Position numbers and translations under genes: made by a program. This document shows, one piece after another, positions 16,694 to 24,075 of a stretch of DNA of 64,000 nucleotides; position 1 is the first letter of the stretch; each line of letters opens with the position of its first letter. The stretch spans positions 2,914,001 through 2,978,000 of the forward strand of contig NZ_DAJPEN010000001.1 in assembly GCF_025993685.1 (NCBI RefSeq). The letters are read 5' to 3'. The notes under the pieces are model-generated. The model searched no databases, had not been told where the DNA came from, and was given only the letters and a program-made list of their open reading frames with translations. This stretch comes from Bacteroides mediterraneensis (GTDB lineage: Bacteria > Bacteroidota > Bacteroidia > Bacteroidales > Bacteroidaceae).

Positions 16694-17812
16694 ATGAATT
16701 CAAAGTACATTTTATCCGGATGCCTACTCAGCCTGGTCTTCAGTTCCTGCATTCAGGACGAAGCGCTCAACGTAGAAGCAGCCATAGACGGCTGCACCGG
16801 AGCACAGATTCAGTCTGCCACCATCGACCATTTAAAGAAAGAGGTGGAAGTCTACGTGTTGGACGGAACCGACATTTCCCAACAGGAACTGGTTTTCACC
16901 TTGCCTGAAGGCGCTTCCATCCAGGCGGAGGAAACGGAAACAAACGACCGGCCTCCTTTGTATGATTTCAGCCAGCACGCCTCCAGATATTTTGTGGTAA
17001 CTTCCGAAGACGGAAACACACAGACCGAATACCTTATTCGGATAAACAAGCTGGCCTTACCCACAAGCTATTCTTTCGAGGAACTGAAAACCGTCACTCC
17101 CTACAATGTCTTTTATCTGACAAACGCATCGGACATCATGCAATGGGCAAGCGGAAACCCCGGATACGACCTGAGCGGCATGGCCTTGAACGAAACGCAA
17201 TACCCCACCGTACAGTCTCCCGAGGGCTATTCCGGAAAATGCGCCAAACTTACGACACTCAGTACCGGAAGTTTCGGTAAACCGCTGGGGATGCCCATCG
17301 CCGCCGGAAATTTATTTATCGGCTCCTTTGACACCCAGAATGCCGTACTGGCTCCCTTGCAAGCCACTCACATGGGATTTCCTTTCACCAAACGCCCCTC
17401 CCGGATGACCGGCTGGTTCAAATACAAGGCAGGAGAAACCTTTACCGACAAGACTGGCAACGCAGTGGCAGGGAAAAAGGACCGAGGCGACATCTATGCC
17501 GCACTTTACGAAGCCCCCAGCAGCGACTTCTCACTCGACGGAAATCTTTTCCCGGACGGGACGGGAATCGATGAACACATCGTACTTTTGGCCCGCATCC
17601 CGGAACAGGAAATGACGGAAACAAACGACTGGAAAAAGTTTGACCTGGAATTTACTCCCCAAAACGGGAAAACCCTCAATGCCGAAGACCTGAAGAACGG
17701 AAAATACAAACTTGCCGTGGTGTTCTCTTCCAGCGTCATGGGAGCCTACTTCCAAGGAGCAGTCGGCAGCGAATTGTGGATAGATGAAGTGGAAATTATT
17801 TGTGAAAACTAA
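16694..17812 (+). CDS. PCMD-domain surface lipoprotein
   Basis: 372 residues; lipobox FSSC, Cys19, followed by IQDEA. Residues about 28-118 form a beta domain ending in VVTSEDGNTQTEYLIRINK, similar to the domain before PCMD in the gene at 18688. The PCMD domain fills the rest: SYSFEELKTVTPYN, QWASGNPGYD, AAGNLFIGSFDTQ, MGFPFTKRPSRMTGWFKYKAGETF, DDWKKFDLEF-like segment NDWKKFDLEFTPQNGK, ELWIDEVEIICEN. It is followed after 16 bp by a barrel gene, mirroring the lipoprotein/barrel pairing in the opposing operon. Confidence 0.85.
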   Translation: MNSKYILSGCLLSLVFSSCIQDEALNVEAAIDGCTGAQIQSATIDHLKKEVEVYVLDGTDISQQELVFTLPEGASIQAEETETNDRPPLYDFSQHASRYFVVTSEDGNTQTEYLIRINKLALPTSYSFEELKTVTPYNVFYLTNASDIMQWASGNPGYDLSGMALNETQYPTVQSPEGYSGKCAKLTTLSTGSFGKPLGMPIAAGNLFIGSFDTQNAVLAPLQATHMGFPFTKRPSRMTGWFKYKAGETFTDKTGNAVAGKKDRGDIYAALYEAPSSDFSLDGNLFPDGTGIDEHIVLLARIPEQEMTETNDWKKFDLEFTPQNGKTLNAEDLKNGKYKLAVVFSSSVMGAYFQGAVGSELWIDEVEIICEN

Positions 17813-17828
17813 TCGATAGAAAAAAGAT

Positions 17829-18614
17829 ATGAAAAAATATATACTACCCCTATTGGCCCTGTCCTTATGCGGCTTCACTCTGACGAGTCACGCACAGTCT
17901 TCCTCCCACAAAGGTCTGGCATGGCTTTCTTCACACGGACTGGACTATGAGATAAAGGCCGGAATTAATATAGGAGGAACTTCTCCCCTACCTCTGCCCA
18001 AGGAAATCAGAAGCCTGGACAGTTATTCGCCCGGACTGGCCATCACCCTGGAAGGAAATGCCACCAAATGGCTGGACGCAAAACAGAAGTGGGGCGTCAG
18101 CCTGGGGCTGCGGCTCGACAAAAAAGACATGGATACCAAAGCTACCGTAAAGAACTATGGCATGGAAATCTTCAGCGAAACCGGAGGGAAAATAAAAGGC
18201 CTCTGGACGGGAGGAGTAAAGACTACCGTAAAAATGTCTTACCTCACCATCCCGGTTCTGGCAAACTACCGCATCAGCAACCGCTGGAAAGTGATGGCAG
18301 GACCGTATTTCTCTTACATGATGAACGGGGAATTTTCCGGAAATGTATATGAAGGACATCTGCGCACCCCCGACGCCAGCGGAAGCCGCGTTAATTTTGA
18401 AGGAGAGAACAAGGCTGCATACGATTTCTCGGACAACCTCCGCCGTTTTCAGTGGGGCCTGCAGGTAGGCGGTGAATGGAAAGCCTACAAGCACCTGAAC
18501 ATCCATGCCGACCTGACCTGGGGACTGAACGACATTTTCCAGAAAGACTTCACCACGGTCTCGTTTGCCATGTATCCCATTTACCTGAACCTGGGATTCG
18601 GATATGAGTTCTGA
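17829..18614 (+). CDS. Outer-membrane beta-barrel (porin-like, PorT/OMP_b-brl_2 type)
   Basis: 261 residues with a signal peptide ending TSHA-QSS. Barrel-like strands include DYEIKAGINIGGTSPLPLP, YSPGLAITLEGNATKWL, KWGVSLGLRLDKKDMDTKATVKNYG, MSYLTIPVLANYRISNRWKVMAGPYFSYMMNG and FQWGLQVGGEWKAYKHLNIHADLTWGLNDIF. The YLTIPVLA...GPYFSY pattern is typical of Bacteroidetes PorT-like/OMP_b-brl_2 proteins. It ends GFGYEF with a terminal Phe. It shares an operon with the upstream PCMD lipoprotein and is followed by a strong terminator. Confidence 0.85.
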   Translation: MKKYILPLLALSLCGFTLTSHAQSSSHKGLAWLSSHGLDYEIKAGINIGGTSPLPLPKEIRSLDSYSPGLAITLEGNATKWLDAKQKWGVSLGLRLDKKDMDTKATVKNYGMEIFSETGGKIKGLWTGGVKTTVKMSYLTIPVLANYRISNRWKVMAGPYFSYMMNGEFSGNVYEGHLRTPDASGSRVNFEGENKAAYDFSDNLRRFQWGLQVGGEWKAYKHLNIHADLTWGLNDIFQKDFTTVSFAMYPIYLNLGFGYEF

Positions 18615-18630
18615 TTATACCTTATATATA

Positions 18631-18668
18631 AAGAAAAGGGCTGAGACGCAAACCTCAGCCCTTTTCTT
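18631..18668. terminator. Bidirectional terminator
   Basis: A perfect 15-bp stem, AAGAAAAGGGCTGAG (18631-18645) and CTCAGCCCTTTTCTT (18654-18668), with an 8-nt loop and A/T tracts on both sides. It separates the converging genes at 17829 and 18688. Confidence 0.9.
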
Positions 18669-18687
18669 TATAGTAACCTCTACCTTA

Positions 18688-20259
18688 TTATTCGAAGGTA
18701 ATCTGCAAATCGTCCAGCAGCAATTTACTGTTGGGAGCGCCCTCATACACATCGCCGTTCTTACTGGAGGTGCAGATAAACGCTATTTTATATTTCTTAT
18801 TGGCATCGTAAGATTTGCCGTTCACTTCCTCGAAGTTCAAGTCAAATTTCTTCCAGTCGGTCGCGCCGCCATTCTCAATGCCCGCACGCATCACGATAGG
18901 CGCATCGGCCTGCTTGATGGTTTCCCCATCCAACACGAAGCTTTCATTTTCTGCCTCATACAACACCGCATAGATGTCACATTCATCCACTTTGTCGGCT
19001 ACGGCATTCGCGTCTTTGTCATAATAGGTCTCACCCGGAGTGTACTTATACCATCCTGAGAATTTCAGCGGCTTTCCTTCGCGCGTCACGCCGAATTTGG
19101 TCGATTTCAAAGGCTTTGCCGCATTCAGTTCGAATGTCCCCATAAACAAACTTCCTGCCGTGATGTTCGGTGCCATGGTGGCCATCAATGCCCCTACAAA
19201 TCCGCCATAATTTTTCAGGTCCTGCTTGGCTTGCAGCAGACTGACGGTCTGCAGGCAGGCTGCTGTAGTGCCTTCCTTCACGTCTTTCGTTTCTTGAGTC
19301 ACGCAATAAGGAGGTACCACCACTTCCGGATGACTGGCAGCAACCCCTTCCAAAGAACTATACACAATAGCGCTTCCTCCGTTTGTCGAAGCATAAGGGC
19401 CTGCCGGGGTATAATAATGATAGGTCTCGTCGTAAGTCCAGTTTTCAAAATTCAAGGCCAACACTTTCGAACTGATTGAGACCTTATAGGCAGCCACCGT
19501 ACCGTCCTCAGCGGTTACAGTGTAAGTCACGACCTTGCCATTTGAAAAATCCTGTGCCTCTCCGCTGGCAGGCACCACGGTCGCTCCGGACGAAACTTCA
19601 ATGGTAGGCACCAGAGCCGTCAAATAGGCAGCCTTTGCCGTATCGGCAACCATAAAAGTGATGGTCTTTGCCTCTTCATTGATTGTCGTTTCGCCTACCA
19701 CCAGGGAGTCCACTGCGGCCACGGCCTTATCGAAGGTAAAAGAAGTGATTTTGGCCTCACTGCTCTCGTTTCCCGTCAGGCGAGTACCTGAATAAGTCAC
19801 TTTCACGGCCTGTTTGATTCCACCCGTCAGCGTGGCATCTATATCCAGGTCCATATTCAGAGTTCCGTTGCTAAACACTCCGGCCGCATTTACGTTTGCC
19901 GTAAGCAGTTCGGCCTCAACCGTAGTCGTTCCGGTAAACTCATATTTATCGCCATTGGCTGTCAACGCACAGTTGTTCAGATTGATATCTCCAATTTTTA
20001 TTCCCATAAACGAGAAGTCCGTGATAGACAGACTGACCGCATTGTCGCCGGCTTTGCTCACAGTGATAATTTGTGAGTTCACCGTTCCACCCGGAATATC
20101 TACGCCACCTTGTGAAATGGACACATCCAATTTTCCCTTATATTTACCCGCCAGATCACTGTCAACGGGAATCACAATTGATTTGTCTTCACTGCAGGAA
20201 GTACACAAATTCACCACGCACAAAAGGGCAAACAAGTAAAAAAATAAGCTCTTTTTCAT
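18688..20259 (-). CDS. Lipoprotein with calycin-like, DUF5018-like and PCMD domains
   Basis: 523 residues from ATG 20259; the open frame to 20310 enters the promoter. Lipobox CTSC, Cys22, then SEDKS. Residues about 35-175 (LAGKYKGKLDVSISQGG, DFSFMGIKIGDINLNNC, KYEFTGTTTVEAELL) look like a calycin-like lipid-binding barrel domain. Residues about 180-275 are a beta domain ending VVTYTVTAEDGTVAAYKVSISSK. The rest is PCMD (LNFENWTYD, AGSLFMGTFELN, KPLKFSGWYKYTPGETYYDKDANAVADKVDECDIYAVLY, LLLDDLQITFE). It is divergent from the receptor gene at 20549 and has its own strong promoter. Confidence 0.82.
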   Translation of the reverse strand: MKKSLFFYLFALLCVVNLCTSCSEDKSIVIPVDSDLAGKYKGKLDVSISQGGVDIPGGTVNSQIITVSKAGDNAVSLSITDFSFMGIKIGDINLNNCALTANGDKYEFTGTTTVEAELLTANVNAAGVFSNGTLNMDLDIDATLTGGIKQAVKVTYSGTRLTGNESSEAKITSFTFDKAVAAVDSLVVGETTINEEAKTITFMVADTAKAAYLTALVPTIEVSSGATVVPASGEAQDFSNGKVVTYTVTAEDGTVAAYKVSISSKVLALNFENWTYDETYHYYTPAGPYASTNGGSAIVYSSLEGVAASHPEVVVPPYCVTQETKDVKEGTTAACLQTVSLLQAKQDLKNYGGFVGALMATMAPNITAGSLFMGTFELNAAKPLKSTKFGVTREGKPLKFSGWYKYTPGETYYDKDANAVADKVDECDIYAVLYEAENESFVLDGETIKQADAPIVMRAGIENGGATDWKKFDLNFEEVNGKSYDANKKYKIAFICTSSKNGDVYEGAPNSKLLLDDLQITFE

Positions 20260-20287
20260 CTCTTGATTTTGTTTTAAATTACGGCAG

Positions 20288-20318
20288 CAAAGGAAATCAA
20301 TACACTCCATTTCTGCAA
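20288..20318 (-). promoter_or_regulatory. Promoter of the calycin/PCMD lipoprotein gene
   Basis: On the minus strand: -33 TTG (20318-20316) in GACCTTG, 20 bp spacer, -7 TTCCTTTG (20295-20288). Same geometry and flanking bases as the promoter at 16461-16491. Confidence 0.7.
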
Positions 20319-20429
20319 GGTCGATTTATTTTATTTTTAGCCGATTTTTTAAATCGTAAAAAATCCACGCCTCAATAATTAACTTCTAAATGCATTTTTT
20401 CTCATTTCGAGTGGTCGATTTTTAAAATA
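20319..20429. promoter_or_regulatory. Shared upstream elements, copy II (boxes B and D)
   Basis: Box B: GGTC at 20319-20322, then 10 nt, then ATTTTTAGCCGATTTTT. Box D: TGGTCGATTTTTAAAAT at 20412-20428. Box B aligns without gaps to box A, and D to C at 16 of 17 bases. The intervening sequence is not conserved. Confidence 0.55.
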
Positions 20430-20498
20430 TACTATTTTATCTTATTTCCTGTTTTATATTTTTAAGGTACGATTCACACAACCGTTTTATATTTCTGC

Positions 20499-20506
20499 TA
20501 TCTTTG
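20499..20506 (+). promoter_or_regulatory. -7 box for the outer-membrane receptor gene
   Basis: TATCTTTG, 42 bp upstream of the chosen start at 20549. No TTG is found at the -33 distance, which again suggests dependence on an activator. Confidence 0.45.
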
Positions 20507-20548
20507 ACACATCGGAAACCAAAAAAGATAACAAACACCTTATTTTTT

Positions 20549-23008
20549 ATGAAACACAAAATTCTCACACATTGGGCAGGCATCTTTACAATCTTGATTC
20601 TAAATGTATTCAACCTGCAGGCACAATATGCCGTGAAAGGTACCCTCGTGGATTCACTCACACACGAAAGCGAGCCCTACGCCACGCTGCGTATCACGCT
20701 TGACAAATCGCCCGACAAACCGGTCCGGCTGAACGTGACGGATACCCAAGGGAAGTTTCAGGAAAAACTGCCTCACACCGGCAACTACACACTGCAAATC
20801 ACATCCGTAGGCAAACGTACCGTCATCCGCCGTTTCACCATCACGGAAAGCAAGCGGGTGGCCGATTTGGGCACGCTCTACACCTGCGACGATGCCCAGA
20901 TGCTGAAAGGCGTGGAAGTGGTGGCACAAAAACCGCTCGTAAAAGCGGAAATCGACAAAATTTCCTACAGCATAGAAGATGACCCCGACTCCAAGACCAA
21001 CACCACCCTCGAAATGCTGCGCAAGGTACCCCTTGTCACAGTCGACGGGGAAGACAACATCCAGGTCAACGGTTCCAGCAATTTCAAGGTGCATGTCAAC
21101 GGGAAACCCAACACGCTGATGAGCAACAACCCGAAGGAAGTGCTGCGAAGCCTGCCGGCCAATTCCGTCAAATCCATTGAAGTGATTACGGAACCGGGTG
21201 CCAAATACGATGCGGAAGGTATCGGAGGCATTCTGAACATCATCACCACCGATGCCAAGATGCAAGGCTACAACGTGACCCTCGGAGCCAATGCCAACAA
21301 CATGGGCATTTCGGGATATGCGTATGGCACGGTGCAGGTGGGAAAATTCACCCTCACCGGAAACTATTCCTACAACTACCAGAACCAGCCGCGCAGCCTC
21401 TCGGAAAGCGGACGCGAGGATTTCACTTCTACCGACTACCGCCACCTGTCCACCGGAGGCTCTTCCAAGAACAAGGGAAACTTCCAGTTCGGAAACATTG
21501 AAGGAAGCTATGAGATAGACACGCTGAACCTGATTACCTTCTCGGCCAACATCTTCGGAGGGAAGTTCGACACGCAAGGCGATTCGCATACGTCCATGAG
21601 CGACAACGAGTGGAACGAACGCTACAGCTATCTCACCCGCAACCAGTCGACCAACCAGTTCGGAAACATCGGCGTGAATGCCGACTACCAGCATTCCTTC
21701 AAGAAGAAAGGAGAATACCTCACCTTGTCCTATAAGTTCAACAATTCCCCCAACAACAACGAGGCAGACACTTATTACGACGAGGTGAAAGACGTGCCTT
21801 TCAGTCTGCCGCACCAATATTTCGACAACGATGCCCACACGGCAGAGCATACCGCACAGGTTGACTACGTCAATCCGTTCAACGGCGTTCACTACATGGA
21901 TGCCGGAATGAAGTATATCTACCGTGAGAATTACAGTGACAGCCAGTACTTTCTGGAAAACGCCCAGGGCGAGATGGAGGCCAGTCAGGACCTTTCAAGC
22001 AAATACCAGCAGGGGCAGCACATTCTTGCCGCCTACGCGGACTACCAGCTGAAGTGGAAAAGATTCGGGGCGAAAGCCGGTGTGCGCTATGAGCATACGT
22101 TCATGGACGTGGAATACGACTACATGCCCGAACGTAATTTCAAGACCGGATTCGACGACGTGGTTCCCACCCTGAACCTCTCCTACATGCTGGGGATGAG
22201 CGCCACCCTCCGGGCCAACTACAACATGCGCATCAACCGTCCGGGAATATGGTACCTGAATCCTTTCCGCGACACCAGCAACCCCACGTCCGTCAGCTAT
22301 GGAAACCCAGACCTAGACACCGAAAAAGCACATATCCTCGGAATGACGTTCAACACCTTCAGCGCCAAGTTCAGCCTGAACGCCAACCTTACCTATACGT
22401 TCATCAACAACGGTATCGAACGCTATTCCTTCATGAACAACGGAGTGCAGGAAAACACTTACGGCAATGTAGGCAAAAGCCAGCGCACACGCCTGGCCTT
22501 ATGGATGAACTGGAACCCGGGCAGCACCACCCGCCTCTCGCTGAACGCCGGCGGCGACTATGCCGACTACCGGAGCAAGGAACTGAACTCATACAACAGC
22601 GGATTCTCCGGAAACCTGTTTGCCAACGTGCAGCAGACCATCCCCTGGGAGTTACGCCTCAGCCTCTATGGCGGCGGCAGCACCCCGTACGTGTCGCTGC
22701 AAGGAAAAGGCTCTTCCTACTACTATTACGGCATCAACCTCAGCCGCTCCTTCCTGAAAGAAAAGCGGCTGAACATCTCGCTCTTTGCCAGCAGCATTTT
22801 CCAGAAATACAATTCCTACCGCAGCGAAACCGTGACCGATACCTTCCGCTCATGGTCGAACAGCAGTTATCCTTCCCGCAGATACGGCATCAGCATCAGC
22901 TGGCGGTTCGGTGAACTGAAGACACAGGTGAAAAAGACACAGCGAAGCATCACAAACGACGATTTGAAGGCAGGCGGCGACAACAAGGGAAGCGGAACCA
23001 TGCAGTAA
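20549..23008 (+). CDS. Large outer-membrane beta-barrel receptor (OMP_b-brl_3 / TonB-receptor-like)
   Basis: 819 residues from ATG 20549; the open frame before it begins with TTG inside the -7 box. The signal peptide ends NLQA-QYA. Residues about 22-100 are a carboxypeptidase-regulatory-like beta domain (YAVKGTLVDSLTHESEPYATLRI, LPHTGNYTLQITSVGKRT). Residues about 115-220 are a plug (LKGVEVVAQKPLVKAEIDKISYSIEDDPDSKTNTTLEMLRKVPLVTVDGEDNIQVNG, YDAEGIGGILNIIT). The remainder is a barrel of the OMP_b-brl_3 type (RINRPGIWYLNPFRD, YGNPDLDTEKAH). No clear TonB box was seen. It is divergent from the PCMD lipoprotein at 18688, which may be its partner. An AraC regulator follows. Confidence 0.88.
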   Translation: MKHKILTHWAGIFTILILNVFNLQAQYAVKGTLVDSLTHESEPYATLRITLDKSPDKPVRLNVTDTQGKFQEKLPHTGNYTLQITSVGKRTVIRRFTITESKRVADLGTLYTCDDAQMLKGVEVVAQKPLVKAEIDKISYSIEDDPDSKTNTTLEMLRKVPLVTVDGEDNIQVNGSSNFKVHVNGKPNTLMSNNPKEVLRSLPANSVKSIEVITEPGAKYDAEGIGGILNIITTDAKMQGYNVTLGANANNMGISGYAYGTVQVGKFTLTGNYSYNYQNQPRSLSESGREDFTSTDYRHLSTGGSSKNKGNFQFGNIEGSYEIDTLNLITFSANIFGGKFDTQGDSHTSMSDNEWNERYSYLTRNQSTNQFGNIGVNADYQHSFKKKGEYLTLSYKFNNSPNNNEADTYYDEVKDVPFSLPHQYFDNDAHTAEHTAQVDYVNPFNGVHYMDAGMKYIYRENYSDSQYFLENAQGEMEASQDLSSKYQQGQHILAAYADYQLKWKRFGAKAGVRYEHTFMDVEYDYMPERNFKTGFDDVVPTLNLSYMLGMSATLRANYNMRINRPGIWYLNPFRDTSNPTSVSYGNPDLDTEKAHILGMTFNTFSAKFSLNANLTYTFINNGIERYSFMNNGVQENTYGNVGKSQRTRLALWMNWNPGSTTRLSLNAGGDYADYRSKELNSYNSGFSGNLFANVQQTIPWELRLSLYGGGSTPYVSLQGKGSSYYYYGINLSRSFLKEKRLNISLFASSIFQKYNSYRSETVTDTFRSWSNSSYPSRRYGISISWRFGELKTQVKKTQRSITNDDLKAGGDNKGSGTMQ

Positions 23009-23023
23009 TTCCTGCAAATTAGC

Positions 23024-23031
23024 TATCTTTG
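23024..23031 (+). promoter_or_regulatory. -7 box for the AraC-family gene
   Basis: TATCTTTG, 15 bp before the ATG at 23047; a very short leader. There is no clear -33 box. It would allow transcription independent of the receptor gene. Confidence 0.4.
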
Positions 23032-23046
23032 CAAAAACTATGCACT

Positions 23047-23892
23047 ATGGAAAAGGAACTGCCCAAAATAGATTTGCCGGAAGAATGGCTCATCGGCACC
23101 GGCATCAGCAAAGAACTGCTGGGACTCTACACCAATTACCCGGTACGCCTGAAATGTGAAATCTTCGTACTCTGCACATCCGGAGAGGTGGAAGCGTCGG
23201 TCAACCTGAATAAAATCAAGGTGGAAGCCAACGACTTCATTACGCTTACCCCCGGAAGCATCTTTCAGATAAACGACATCAAGGGCGACCTGAACATCTA
23301 CTTCGGCGGGTTCTCGTCCGAATACATGGAACACAACATCCAGTCGCACTCCTTCCTCGACACCATGTACCTCACGCTCGGACGACCCGTCATCCGCCTG
23401 CGCCCGGAAGGAGCCAGAATGATGGAGGAATACATGCAGCTGCTCATCAAGATGTATGAGTTCCTGCCCGAGAAAATCAGACCGGAAATCGCCACCAACC
23501 TGTATGCCGACATACACAAAGGCATCTCCATGCTCTACCGGAACAAGACCGACGAGGTGCACACCCTGTCGAAGAGCGAGCTGATTTGCCGCAACTTTGC
23601 CCAGCTGGTCATGCAGCACTACAACCAGACGCGCAACGTGGCCTGGTATGCCGAAAAGCTCCAGATTACCCACGCCCACCTCTGCACCACGGTGAAACAG
23701 ATTACGGGGAAGACCTGCGTGGACATCATTTCGTCCATGGTCATCATGGATGCCAAGTCGCAGCTGAAATCTTCACAGCTTTCCATCCAGAACATCTCCG
23801 ACTCCCTGAACTTTGCCAACGTGTCGTTCTTCGGGAAATACTTCAAGCGATACGTGGGGATGAGTCCGCTGGAGTACCGGAACAACGGGTAG
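23047..23892 (+). CDS. AraC-family transcriptional regulator
   Basis: 281 residues. The N-terminal about 170 residues form a cupin-like sensing region (VRLKCEIFVLCTSGEVEASVNLNKIKVEANDFITLTPGSIFQI). The C-terminal about 100 residues hold two helix-turn-helix motifs of the AraC type (NVAWYAEKLQITHAHLCTTVKQITGKT; QNISDSLNFANVSFFGKYFKRYVGMSPLEYR). ATG 23047 is preferred over the upstream TTG at 23029. It follows the receptor gene by 38 bp and is the only cytoplasmic DNA-binding protein in the lipoprotein island, which makes it the best candidate to bind the shared boxes at 16.5-16.6 and 20.3-20.4 kb. The inducer is unknown. Confidence 0.9.
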   Translation: MEKELPKIDLPEEWLIGTGISKELLGLYTNYPVRLKCEIFVLCTSGEVEASVNLNKIKVEANDFITLTPGSIFQINDIKGDLNIYFGGFSSEYMEHNIQSHSFLDTMYLTLGRPVIRLRPEGARMMEEYMQLLIKMYEFLPEKIRPEIATNLYADIHKGISMLYRNKTDEVHTLSKSELICRNFAQLVMQHYNQTRNVAWYAEKLQITHAHLCTTVKQITGKTCVDIISSMVIMDAKSQLKSSQLSIQNISDSLNFANVSFFGKYFKRYVGMSPLEYRNNG

Positions 23893-23950
23893 AAAAAAGA
23901 AGAGACAAGAAGACTTCCGACGACATTTGAAACGTTTTGAGAGCCTCAAA

Positions 23951-24056
23951 AAAACGCACTTGCGCTTGAAAGAAAACGCACTTGCGTTTTGCTCAAAACG
24001 TACTTGCGTTTCAAGTAAAACGTCCTTGCATTTTAAACCAAACGCACTTGCGTTTT
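23951..24056. repeat. Five tandem 18-bp palindromes on an exact 22-bp period
   Basis: Copies start at 23951, 23973, 23995, 24017 and 24039. The consensus AAAACGCACTTGCGTTTT is a perfect palindrome apart from its central CT. Copy 2 is perfect and the others differ at 1-4 positions. The 4-bp gaps between copies are not conserved. The array fills the gap between the AraC gene and the sensor/regulator gene, ending 19 bp before its start codon. Confidence 0.9.
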
Positions 24057-24075
24057 CGTCCCCCCCTGAAAAGCC

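Noticed and set aside
23951..24056. A CRISPR array
   Set aside because: Repeats are 18-bp palindromes with only 4-bp gaps, no spacers of 25-40 bp and no cas genes.
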